Assembly (NCBI GenBank): GCA_022825005.1
Contig: JAJDYU010000042.1
Span: 20,949 to 84,948, forward strand
Reading direction: 5' to 3'
From: Acidimicrobiia bacterium
GTDB lineage: Bacteria; Actinomycetota; Acidimicrobiia; Acidimicrobiales; Bin134
Length of the DNA stretch: 64,000 nt
In this document: one piece after another, positions 1-7,955 of the stretch
Numbering within the stretch: position 1 is the stretch's first letter
How the letters are laid out: each line of letters begins with the position of its first letter
Notes under the pieces: generated by a model
The model's database searches: none
What the model saw: the letters and a program-made list of their open reading frames with translations, nothing else
Told to the model about the DNA's origin: nothing
Program-made: the position numbers and the translations under genes

Positions 1-1
1 G

Positions 2-61
2 GAAGCTACCCTGATCGTCCTAGAGCAGGCAGAATCCCTTTCTGCGGCTTGGGCGGCGTAA
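2..61 (+). CDS. possible C-terminal end of an upstream gene (partial, uncertain)
   Basis: An open frame runs from the window edge and ends at TAA (59-61). It reads EATLIVLEQAESLSAAWAA, an ordinary-looking helical C-terminus. The only other plus frame open over this stretch gives a Cys/Pro/Trp-rich tail that looks less protein-like. RloC-type genes are often carried inside type I restriction-modification loci, so an HsdS or HsdM end is one thing this could be, but 19 residues cannot identify it. The 180 bases that follow show no convincing gene. Confidence 0.2.
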   Translation, partial: EATLIVLEQAESLSAAWAA

Positions 62-243
62 TCATATGGGCGCGGCCAGAATCGCTGTCCTATTGTGCAT
101 GATGAGTGAATGGGCCGCAGTAGAATAACGAATTTGAAGCCCCCTTGGCTCCATAACAACACCCAGAGCGATTGTCCCATTACTGGGCTCATCGATGGAG
201 ACTACGCACGGCAAGGTATGGTAGAAGACATGAAAGTTAGGTC

Positions 244-2532
244 ATGAGCGCTCCAATTCGTAAGATCTTACAATTCAAGCATCCAGGGGTGCTTAAGGAA
301 TTCAAGTGGGCACCAGACTTGCCGGAGTTTGGGCGATACAACCTGTTATTTGGGTGGAACGCTTCTGGGAAGACGACTCTGAGTAGACTGTTGAAGAACT
401 TAGAGAGCAGGGGCACCGGTGAGGACTTTGAGGACTTCACAATTGGGATTAATGGCCAGACATATTCAAGTCTAGAAGATGCAGGGCAAGCAATTTCTGT
501 GCGGGTATTCAATAGTGATTATATAGATGAGAATGTGGACACCGTCATTGGAAATGATATGGCTCCAATTCTGGTGCTGGGTGAGAACAGCATACAAATC
601 CAGGATGAAATCAAGAAATTGAAGAGCGAACTGGCAGCTGGGCGAGAGAAATTACAAGAGAAAAAAAGTATACACGAGGACCTAAAGAAACATTTTGATA
701 GCCATTGTAAAAGCAGGGCAAGTGACATCAAAAACTTGCTTAGATCACCGGAGCAAAGTATTTACAATTACTATGATAAGGGAAATTATCGTAACCGAGC
801 AAATGAATTGCAAGTTCTTGACGATGCAACTGAGTGGAAACTTGATCAAGAACAATATGACAACCACCTTATGCAAACCAGGGCGACTCAGAAGTCGCGA
901 ATAGATATGGTGAACTATGTCTTACCTGATTTCGAGAACATCAGGCAGAACGTGTCAAGGATACTCAGCACAAACATTGTCTCGATAGCGATAGCAGAAC
1001 TTGAAAAGGATCATGAGTTGGCAAATTGGGTTCATGAAGGCCTTGCCCTCCATCAGGACCGAGAAGTCGATAGCTGTTTGTACTGTGGCCAAACTCTTCC
1101 TGCAGATAGACAGGAAAGGCTAGAGCAACACTTTAATGATGCTTACATCAGGTTGAAGGAGGAAATCGATATGCAAGTTACCTCACTCAACTTAATTCAA
1201 GAAGAAGCAGAAAGGGTCTCTCTTCCCAACTCTGCGCAGTTCTACGGGCATTTGGCGGACAAGTATGCTCAAATGAAGGAATCGTTTTCTAAAACGACCG
1301 ATGCCGTTCGACAAACAGCGGAGTCTTTGTTGTGTGACCTGAAGGCAAAGGAAGAGAAACCATTTGAAAGTCAACAATTGTCTGGTGGCCTTCCAACAAT
1401 GAAGTCAACAGCAATTTCTGAAGTAAATCTATTGATACAAGAACACAACAGATTGACCGAGGAATTCTCGGAGCAAGTTGCTCAATCAAGAGAAGCGCTA
1501 GAAAAAGACTCAGTGGCTACTGTATTTTCAGAATTTCGGAAGTACGAAGAGGATTTGAAGTCAAGTAATGAAGCCATTAAATCGAGCGAGTCCAAGAATG
1601 CTGAGTTGGATGGCGAAATCGCAGATCTGGAACGACAAATTTCCGAACATCGTAAACCCGCAGAGGAATTGAACGAAGACTTAGCCAAATACTTGGGGCA
1701 CGACGCAATTCAATTGGAAATTCTGGATTATGGATATAAAATTGTCAGGAATGGCGTTCTCGCCAAGGCATTGAGTGAAGGGGAGAAGACGGCGATCGCC
1801 TTACTCTACTTCTTGAAGAGTCTAGAAGATGAGAGGTTTGAACTAGAGAATGGAGTGGTAGTCTTGGATGATCCGGTATCTAGCCTTGATTCCAACGCTC
1901 TTTACCTTGCTGTTGCTTTTATCCAAGAACGTACCAAGCGCGCTGCTCAATTGATTCTCTTGACACATAATTTCACATTGTTCAAGTTGGCAAAGAGATG
2001 GTTCATAAATGTGAATTCAGAGTGGGATAGAGATGGTGACGGCACTGCCGCTAAACCAGCACGCTTTTATATGTTGGATTGGGAGTATGTTGATGGGACG
2101 CGAACCGCAAAAATGAAACCTCTGGATCCATTATTGGAAAAATTCGAGTCTGAGTACCATTTCTTGTTTTCTCAAATCTATCGTGCATCAAAAGATAACC
2201 GTGACGTTGACTTAGCGGAATACTATAGCTTGGCTAATGTTGCACGAAGGCTGCTTGAGATGTTTCTAGCCTTTAGAAGTCCAGGTGCTACAGGTGACTT
2301 GCCAAATCAGTTGAATTCGGCCAAATTGAGCTCCCCACAGATTGGTCGAATCGTGAAGTTCGTCCATAGCCATTCCCATGGGGATTTTGTTGGGGAATCG
2401 GAACACAATTTGTCAATGTTAAGCGAAGGAAGGCAGGTAATGAAGGACATCATGGCGTTAATCAGAGCTGAAGACAAGGCTCATCATAAGGCCATGAGGC
2501 GCTTGGTGGAGAAAGCTGGCGCATATGCATGA
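244..2532 (+). CDS. RloC/PrrC-like anticodon nuclease with ABC ATPase head and zinc hook
   Basis: A 762-residue SMC/Rad50-like ATPase. Seen directly: Walker A GWNASGKT (37-44); long Glu/Lys-rich coiled coils either side of a CLYC pair (Cys278, Cys281); ABC signature LSEGEKTA (from 510); Walker B VVVLDDPVSSLD (around 538-549); and a LILLTHN H-loop. The C-terminus has Arg668-x3-Glu672 followed by a His cluster (708, 710, 712), matching the Arg-Glu-His triad known for PrrC/RloC tRNA anticodon nucleases. The central CxxC within coiled coils is the zinc-hook layout of RloC. Expected role: cutting tRNA in the anticodon loop when DNA damage or phage infection is sensed. The gene is clearly AT-richer than everything downstream, which suggests transfer. 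The only weakness is that AAA_13-type proteins share this C-terminal pattern loosely. Confidence 0.72.
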   Translation: MSAPIRKILQFKHPGVLKEFKWAPDLPEFGRYNLLFGWNASGKTTLSRLLKNLESRGTGEDFEDFTIGINGQTYSSLEDAGQAISVRVFNSDYIDENVDTVIGNDMAPILVLGENSIQIQDEIKKLKSELAAGREKLQEKKSIHEDLKKHFDSHCKSRASDIKNLLRSPEQSIYNYYDKGNYRNRANELQVLDDATEWKLDQEQYDNHLMQTRATQKSRIDMVNYVLPDFENIRQNVSRILSTNIVSIAIAELEKDHELANWVHEGLALHQDREVDSCLYCGQTLPADRQERLEQHFNDAYIRLKEEIDMQVTSLNLIQEEAERVSLPNSAQFYGHLADKYAQMKESFSKTTDAVRQTAESLLCDLKAKEEKPFESQQLSGGLPTMKSTAISEVNLLIQEHNRLTEEFSEQVAQSREALEKDSVATVFSEFRKYEEDLKSSNEAIKSSESKNAELDGEIADLERQISEHRKPAEELNEDLAKYLGHDAIQLEILDYGYKIVRNGVLAKALSEGEKTAIALLYFLKSLEDERFELENGVVVLDDPVSSLDSNALYLAVAFIQERTKRAAQLILLTHNFTLFKLAKRWFINVNSEWDRDGDGTAAKPARFYMLDWEYVDGTRTAKMKPLDPLLEKFESEYHFLFSQIYRASKDNRDVDLAEYYSLANVARRLLEMFLAFRSPGATGDLPNQLNSAKLSSPQIGRIVKFVHSHSHGDFVGESEHNLSMLSEGRQVMKDIMALIRAEDKAHHKAMRRLVEKAGAYA

Positions 2533-2609
2533 AATGGAATGGAGGACTGTTTACAGAGGTCATGAGTCGGTTGGAGGGAGCCACAGCGAGAATGTAAGGC
2601 TGGACTGCC

Positions 2610-3191
2610 ATGGCTAGCGGATTTGAGCGATTTCGGGCGGCGGCCGAAGTGCTAGGTGTTCAGGTGGAGCCAGTGCGGTATCCGGCGGACACTCGGACGG
2701 CGGCTGATGCTGCCGCCGCGGTGGGGTGCGAAGTGGGGCAGATCGTGAAATCGCTGGTGTTTGCCACTCCGACCAGGCTGGTGTTGGCGCTTACTTCGGG
2801 GGCAAACCAGGTGGACACCGATCGCTTGGGTGAGTTGGTGGGCGAAGAGGTTAGCTTGGCCGATCCGGAGTCGGTAAGAGCAGCCACCGGCTTTGCGATC
2901 GGGGGAACCCCGCCGTTCGGACATCTCAATCCTTTGGCTACCTGGACCGACGAGGACTTGCTGGCGTATGAGACCGTGTGGGCCGCGGCCGGCACTCCCG
3001 ATTCCTGCTTTCCTATCGCTCCGGCGCAACTGGTTGCCGCGTCGGGGGCTACTCCGGCTGATTTTGCCCAACGACGGGAGCGTGAGCATATGGGTCGATG
3101 GCTTGTGGACAATATGCCGCGCGGTATCGATCTTGAACCGCCTGACAGGAATGAACCTGATCGAGAGGTCTCTTTTCTGGGCGGCGACTAG
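2610..3191 (+). CDS. YbaK/EbsC-family aminoacyl-tRNA deacylase
   Basis: A 193-residue single-domain protein matching the YbaK/ProX editing family, which hydrolyses mischarged aminoacyl-tRNAs such as Cys-tRNA(Pro). The conserved lysine lies in GQIVKSLVF (Lys47), followed by the LALTSGANQVD strand and the FAIGGTPPFGH glycine-rich loop. Length is slightly above the usual 155-165 residues because of an extra C-terminal tail. ATG 2610 is used because the frame lacks an earlier plausible start. Composition returns abruptly to GC-rich here, marking the right edge of the AT-rich block. It converges with the YihY-like gene, overlapping it by 4 bases. The substrate cannot be told from sequence. Confidence 0.85.
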   Translation: MASGFERFRAAAEVLGVQVEPVRYPADTRTAADAAAAVGCEVGQIVKSLVFATPTRLVLALTSGANQVDTDRLGELVGEEVSLADPESVRAATGFAIGGTPPFGHLNPLATWTDEDLLAYETVWAAAGTPDSCFPIAPAQLVAASGATPADFAQRREREHMGRWLVDNMPRGIDLEPPDRNEPDREVSFLGGD

Positions 3192-3997
3192 GCGTTCCGC
3201 TGATCGAGGGCGCCGGCAATGGCGGCGCCGGCGGTTACGCCGCAGGCGGCGGCCCATAGCCAGCTGAGGGCGGCCAGAGTTCCGGCGGTGGCTACGGTGA
3301 TGGCGGTGCCGCCTACGGTCCAGTTCACGGCTATCGCGGCCACGGCTGAGACCACTGAGAACCAGAGGGCTGACACCAAGCCGCCGATCAAGTGATGGCG
3401 CCATGGCTGGTGGGGGCAGGACATTTTCTGCACCAGGGAGAACACGGCCAATGCAGATATGAAGCCGACCACTGGGGCCAGCCGCGGGTCGGCCCACACT
3501 GCAATGGCGGTGGGTCCGGCGATCAGGGGAAGCGCGCCTACCAGCAGCCAAAAACCGGTGAACCGCTCTAGCCACCATGACCGGCGGGGGGCGCCCCGCA
3601 CTCGGCGGACGGCTCGACAGGCAGCAGCCGCGGCCCGCATGGTGCCCCAGACTGCGACCACCGCGGCGATGGACGTGGCCGCCGGGGGAGCGGAGACCAC
3701 GTCGGCGAACTCCTCGCCGATGGTGCTGTCCACATCGCTGAGCGCAGTCTGGCCGGCGTCGGCCAGCCACTCGTTGAACCGGTCGGCGATCCGGTCCGAC
3801 ACCGCCCGAACTGTGGAGGCGATGGCGGCGGCGGCCACTGCGGCCGGAAATAGCGACACCGCCGACCAGAAGGCGATTTCTGCTGCCCCGGTTCCGCCTT
3901 CGCCCTCTCGCCAGCACGAAACGGACTGCTTGGCCAGGGAAACGGCCCTAGTGAACCAACTCTCAGCAGCAGCCGACGGTGCCTCGTCAGCGCCCAT
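3188..3997 (-). CDS. YihY/BrkB-like integral membrane protein
   Basis: A 269-residue membrane protein with about five or six hydrophobic helices, beginning near AEIAFWSAVSLFPAAVAAAA and ending with LSWLWAAACGVTAGAAIAG. The Trp-Phe entry segment followed by alternating Ala/Val-rich helices fits the YihY/virulence factor BrkB (UPF0761) family, whose function is unsettled. The frame extends further upstream, but ATG 3997 is chosen because it lies 12 bases after the stop of the upstream ETF gene, whereas longer forms would run into that gene. It is probably co-transcribed with the ETF fusion. Family assignment is by general pattern only. Confidence 0.6.
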   Translation of the reverse strand: MGADEAPSAAAESWFTRAVSLAKQSVSCWREGEGGTGAAEIAFWSAVSLFPAAVAAAAIASTVRAVSDRIADRFNEWLADAGQTALSDVDSTIGEEFADVVSAPPAATSIAAVVAVWGTMRAAAAACRAVRRVRGAPRRSWWLERFTGFWLLVGALPLIAGPTAIAVWADPRLAPVVGFISALAVFSLVQKMSCPHQPWRHHLIGGLVSALWFSVVSAVAAIAVNWTVGGTAITVATAGTLAALSWLWAAACGVTAGAAIAGALDQRNA

Positions 3998-4008
3998 TGG
4001 AGAGCGGT

Positions 4009-5847
4009 TCAGCCAGCCTGGGCTTCGGCCAGACGAGGGATGAGCGCGTCGAACACCTCGGCCCAGTCGCCCACGAAACCGATGTCCACGATCTCCCACA
4101 GGGGAGCGTCAGGGTCGGGGTTGATGCCCACCACCGTGCCGGCGTTGCGGACGCCCACGGTGTGGTTGAACTTCCCGCTCATGCCGATAGCGAAATAAAG
4201 CCGCGGGCTGATGCTGTGGCCGGTGATGCCCACTTGACGGGCCCGGGGCATCCAGCCGTAGTCGGTGACCTTGCGCGTAGCGCACAGGGCGGCCCCGATG
4301 GCGGCCTGGTGCTTCTCCAGATTGGGGTAGTCGGCCGGGTCGACCCCTTGGCCCACGCCGATCACCACCGAGGCGTTGGCCAGCTCATCGCTGTCGTCGT
4401 CCCGATAGCGCCGGATGACCTCAAGGCGGCTCTGGCCGGGAGAGTCCAACGACGACTGGATGGCTGGGGGGCGGTCGGGATTGGGTAGGGGGAAGGGCAG
4501 CACCCCGGGGCGAACAGTGGCCATCTGGATGGGAGAAGCGCAGAGAATCTCGGCCACCAGCCATCCCCCAAAAGCTGGCTTCAAGGCGATCAGCTTCCCG
4601 TGGTCATTCACCTTCAGCCCGACCGCGTCGCCGGTGAGGCCCGCGCTCAGAGTTGCCGCCATCCGAGATGCCACCTCACGCCCCCAAGCGGTGCCCGGTG
4701 CCAGCACGGCCCATGGCTGGGTCTCGGCTGCCCAGGCCGACATGGCCGTCGCTAGGTCTTCTTCGACCAGCGATGCGCCGTTGTCGCGATTCACGACAGC
4801 GATCTGCTCATCGGCTCCACATGAGCTCAGATCCTCTTCGGGGTTGTCCAGATCGGGACCGATGGCGGCCACCCAACCGCCGATCTCTGCGGCCAGTTCG
4901 GCGGCGGCTCCGAGGAGCTCCCGGTTCACCCGCTCGCGTCCGGGCTCCACCAGCACGGCAATTGCGGGACCATCGTCGCCAGCCATGACGCGCCCGGGAA
5001 CCAGAGGAGGCTCAGCACTCAAGCCAGAGGCCAGCGCCCCTTTTTCGGCCAGGATGGCCACTGCCTGTTCTACCTGCTCGTCCAGCGTGCCGGTCATCAT
5101 CTGGCGGCCGCGCTCCACGTCGATCATCTGAACTGGTCCGACCGTGGTGGGGCTGGCCTCCTGACCCCACGGACCGGGGCCCAAGTCGGCGGCACTCACC
5201 GTCTGGATGTGGGAGCTATCTACCGTGGCCCAAGCATCAGGGTCCTTGATCTTGCACGGGTCGCACAATCGCTCGGCGCATGACACCACCGCGGGCAACT
5301 GCACGGCCACGTCCACCCACTCGTCGTCGTGTTCCAACCGCAGCTCCAGGCGGTCGCCGTGAAGGGAGAAGTGCCGAACCCCGGTGGCGAACGGCAAGCC
5401 CAGCAGCTCGGCGAGTTGCGGAGGCACTTGGCCGGTATCGGAGTCCACCGAGTTGCGTCCCATCATCACCAGGTCGAACGGTCCGAACCTCTCCAGGGCT
5501 GCGGCAAGCGCCTTGGCGGTGGCCCAAGTGTCGGACCCGGCGAACTCCGGGTCGCAGATGTGGATTCCAGCGTCCACCCCGAAAAGGAGGGCCTCCCTAC
5601 ACACGTTTTCGGCCGACGGCGGTCCCAGCGTCAATACGGTCACCGTGCCCCCGCTGGCCCGGGCCACCTCGGTGCCCTTGGCCACGGCGCGGCGGCAGTA
5701 GTCGTTCATGTGCATATCGATGCCGTCTCGCACCATGCGGCCGTCGGGCCCGAGAACCATGTCCTCGAACACCGGGATCTGCTTGACCAATACAGCCACT
5801 CGCAGGGGACGATCCGGCGCAATCACATCATCAGGCGGGTCAAACAT
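4009..5847 (-). CDS. electron transfer flavoprotein, beta and alpha subunits fused
   Basis: A 612-residue natural fusion of both ETF subunits. Residues 15 to about 250 are EtfB-like: VLVKQIP start, DTGQVPPQLAELLGLPFAT motif and the CAERLCDP stretch. Residues from about 285 are EtfA-like and end with the FAD-binding signature SGKFNHTVGVRNAGTVVGIN and the following DPDAPLW and VGDWAEVF elements. ETF carries electrons from acyl-CoA and related dehydrogenases to the quinone pool through ETF-quinone oxidoreductase. Separate etfB and etfA genes are usual, so the single chain is uncommon. It would fit the many CoA-metabolism genes nearby. ATG 5847 is the first start giving a normal EtfB N-terminus. 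Confidence 0.9.
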   Translation of the reverse strand: MFDPPDDVIAPDRPLRVAVLVKQIPVFEDMVLGPDGRMVRDGIDMHMNDYCRRAVAKGTEVARASGGTVTVLTLGPPSAENVCREALLFGVDAGIHICDPEFAGSDTWATAKALAAALERFGPFDLVMMGRNSVDSDTGQVPPQLAELLGLPFATGVRHFSLHGDRLELRLEHDDEWVDVAVQLPAVVSCAERLCDPCKIKDPDAWATVDSSHIQTVSAADLGPGPWGQEASPTTVGPVQMIDVERGRQMMTGTLDEQVEQAVAILAEKGALASGLSAEPPLVPGRVMAGDDGPAIAVLVEPGRERVNRELLGAAAELAAEIGGWVAAIGPDLDNPEEDLSSCGADEQIAVVNRDNGASLVEEDLATAMSAWAAETQPWAVLAPGTAWGREVASRMAATLSAGLTGDAVGLKVNDHGKLIALKPAFGGWLVAEILCASPIQMATVRPGVLPFPLPNPDRPPAIQSSLDSPGQSRLEVIRRYRDDDSDELANASVVIGVGQGVDPADYPNLEKHQAAIGAALCATRKVTDYGWMPRARQVGITGHSISPRLYFAIGMSGKFNHTVGVRNAGTVVGINPDPDAPLWEIVDIGFVGDWAEVFDALIPRLAEAQAG

Positions 5848-5929
5848 CTGCTCCGAGGCTACCGAGCGTGAAGTATCGATTTCGGGTTGGGCGATGTTCG
5901 GCGCGGCAACAGGTGGCTACGGTTGCCGG

Positions 5930-6883
5930 ATGGCACTTACGAGACGGCGAATCGTAACCGGGCACGACGACAGCGGGGCACCGGTCATCATCTCCGACGG
6001 GCAGGCACCGTCGAGCTTCTTGGGGCGGAGCACGGCCAGCATGTGGTACGTCGGACAGTGTCCCGCCACGGTGGATGACGGCGGAGAGGAGCCGGACGAC
6101 CGGACTGACTTTGTTCCCCCGCCCGGTGGGATCTCGTGGCGGCTGTTCACGTTGAAGCCTTCGGGCGGCAAGGCGATCGGCCCGCTCGATGACCCCCGAT
6201 TCGACCAAGATCGGGTCGGCTTTCACGCCACCCCCACCATTGACTTCATCGAGATCATCTCGGGGCAGATCCGATTGGAGTTGAACGAGCATTGGGTGGA
6301 GTTGGGCGCCGGTGACTGTGTCATTCAGCGGGGCACGTGGCACCGGTGGATCGTGATCGGCGACGAGCCCTGCACGTTCAGCGCCACCATGCTGGGGGTG
6401 GGCGACGGTGCGGACCCCGGCTTCGCGGGGGCATCCGTTGGCGCCGTCGGTCCCCGCAGAATCGTGACCGACGGCGACGGGGTGTGCGCCGACGGCCCCC
6501 CGGCCACCGCATCGCAGTCCGACGGGGGACTGCTGACCGCCGAGTTGTGGCACACCTTCGCCCCGGTGGTCAGCGAGCTTCAGGGCGGCGACGCCCCCCA
6601 GTCGGAGATGCAGCTCAACCCGCCGGGTGGAGGAGTGACCTGGAAGCAGGTGACCATTCCGGCGTCGATGGCCGACCAAGCGGCGTTGATGCACCAAACG
6701 CCCACCATCGACTTCGTGCGGATCGCCCAGGGCACGGTGGACTTGGAGCTCCCCGGCCAGCCGCCGACGCATCTTGTGGCGGGCGATTGTGTGATTCAGC
6801 GGGGAACCGAGCACGCCTGGCGGAATACCGGCGATGGGCCGTTCACCCTCTCGGCGGTGATGATCGGGGTCGCCAGTGAATGA
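5930..6883 (+). CDS. bicupin protein with two tandem cupin domains
   Basis: A 317-residue protein built from an internal duplication. Each half ends in nearly the same strand pair: GDCVIQRGTWHRW around residues 128-140, and GDCVIQRGTEHAW near the C-terminus, each followed by an F-S/L-SA-M-GV strand. Each half also has TPTIDF upstream. The His of RGTxHxW is a likely metal ligand. Cupins of this sort bind or oxidise small acids, but no substrate can be named. Start ATG 5930 begins MALTRRRIVTGHDD; an in-frame ATG at 5894 would add 12 residues. The stop overlaps the next gene's GTG by 8 bases, so the pair is probably translated together. Confidence 0.8.
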   Translation: MALTRRRIVTGHDDSGAPVIISDGQAPSSFLGRSTASMWYVGQCPATVDDGGEEPDDRTDFVPPPGGISWRLFTLKPSGGKAIGPLDDPRFDQDRVGFHATPTIDFIEIISGQIRLELNEHWVELGAGDCVIQRGTWHRWIVIGDEPCTFSATMLGVGDGADPGFAGASVGAVGPRRIVTDGDGVCADGPPATASQSDGGLLTAELWHTFAPVVSELQGGDAPQSEMQLNPPGGGVTWKQVTIPASMADQAALMHQTPTIDFVRIAQGTVDLELPGQPPTHLVAGDCVIQRGTEHAWRNTGDGPFTLSAVMIGVASE

Positions 6884-7430
6884 TCGATCAGGGGCTGACC
6901 TCGACCCGAGGCTCCAAGCGCTGCTGGACAAGGACGAGATCACCGACACCATCCATCGGGTGGCCCGGGGCACCGACCGGCTCGACAAGGAGCTGATCGT
7001 CTCCGGCTATCAGCCCGACGGCTTCGACGACCACAACAACTTCCGAGGCAGTCCGACAGAGTTTGCCGATTGGGTGCTGGAGGTACTGGTGCACTTTGAC
7101 TACACCCAGCACCTATTGGGCCAGTCCCGCATCCAACTCGAGGACGATGTGGCCTTCGTGGAGACTTACTGCAACGCCCACCACGTGGTGCACCCCACTG
7201 AGGAAGGGCCGGGCTCCGACATGCGCATGGGACTGCGCTACGTGGACCGCTTCGAGCGGCGCGACGGCGGTCCCTGGCTGATCGCCACCCGGATATGCGC
7301 ATTCGAGTGGCGCTACACCCTGGTGCTGAATTATTCGTTCCCCTACGACGACGACTTCACCATCGGCTACCGGGACCGCTCCGACATCACATACACCCGC
7401 CGAGGGCTAATGGGGGAGCCTCGAGAGTGA
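6876..7430 (+). CDS. SnoaL-like (NTF2-fold) protein
   Basis: A 184-residue protein of the SnoaL_4/nuclear transport factor 2-like fold. It opens with the usual helix (LQALLDKDEITDTIHRVARG), then HFDYTQHLLGQSRIQLEDDVAFVETYCNAH-type strands and a final FEWRYTLVLN strand. Members act as small cyclases, dehydratases or isomerases, or have no known activity. The GTG start lies inside the bicupin gene's end, giving an 8-base overlap and suggesting coupling. Two further genes of this fold (38501-39001 and 60708-61337) lie in the window. The substrate is unknown. Confidence 0.75.
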   Translation: MNDRSGADLDPRLQALLDKDEITDTIHRVARGTDRLDKELIVSGYQPDGFDDHNNFRGSPTEFADWVLEVLVHFDYTQHLLGQSRIQLEDDVAFVETYCNAHHVVHPTEEGPGSDMRMGLRYVDRFERRDGGPWLIATRICAFEWRYTLVLNYSFPYDDDFTIGYRDRSDITYTRRGLMGEPRE

Positions 7431-7472
7431 TATCCGTCTGGGCTGACACCACTTCGCAATCTCGGAGCGGAG

Positions 7473-7955
7473 ATGGCGCTCGATAGGCGGCACATCCGGT
7501 TTGAGCGGTTGGCTCTGGAGGAAGTGGTCCACGAGATGCTGACCCTGGCTGCTCGGGGCGACGGCTCGGGGTGGATCAATGTGCAGCCGCTGGTGGCCGA
7601 CGAGGATCGGCCTCCCGAGTCGCCGATATTCAAGCTGTTCACGGCAAAGGGACCCGCCGTCCCGCTGGGCACCTGGGTGCCGGGCCACCATCACCGGGAC
7701 AAATGGCAGCCCGCCTCAGTGGGCTTGCAGCACGCCGGGGGACGGTACGCCGCCAAGCTCCTGGAGGAGCGGGGGGTGACCGAGCCCGACGGTTGGAACA
7801 GGCGCCAGGACCACATCAAGCGGGGTCTGGTGTATGAGCTGCCCGAGGGTCAGGATCCGCGAGTGGCGTTGGAGTTCCTGGTTGACGCCATGGCCAACCT
7901 TGTGGAGTTCCCGCTCAGTGGGCGCTGGCAGGCAATGGTTCTGACCCAGCGCTAG
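7473..7955 (+). CDS. conserved hypothetical protein
   Basis: A 160-residue protein I do not recognise. It is soluble, with a His-rich centre (WVPGHHHRDKWQP) and a Trp-rich flank, and no signal peptide or membrane segment. The first 25 residues form a likely amphipathic helix. It lies 42 bases after the SnoaL-like gene on the same strand and converges with the CoA ligase, overlapping it by 4 bases. Codon use matches the neighbours, so it is probably a real gene. The HHH stretch could bind a metal, which is inference only. Confidence 0.6.
   Translation: MALDRRHIRFERLALEEVVHEMLTLAARGDGSGWINVQPLVADEDRPPESPIFKLFTAKGPAVPLGTWVPGHHHRDKWQPASVGLQHAGGRYAAKLLEERGVTEPDGWNRRQDHIKRGLVYELPEGQDPRVALEFLVDAMANLVEFPLSGRWQAMVLTQR

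Noticed and set aside
2526..2618. A 30-codon frame from ATG 2526 between the anticodon nuclease and ybaK
   Set aside because: It overlaps both neighbours, has no ribosome site or recognisable motif, and is likely chance.
2652..3917. Antisense frame of about 421 codons across ybaK and the YihY-like gene
   Set aside because: Arg/Gly-rich composition and overlap with two real genes in better frames.
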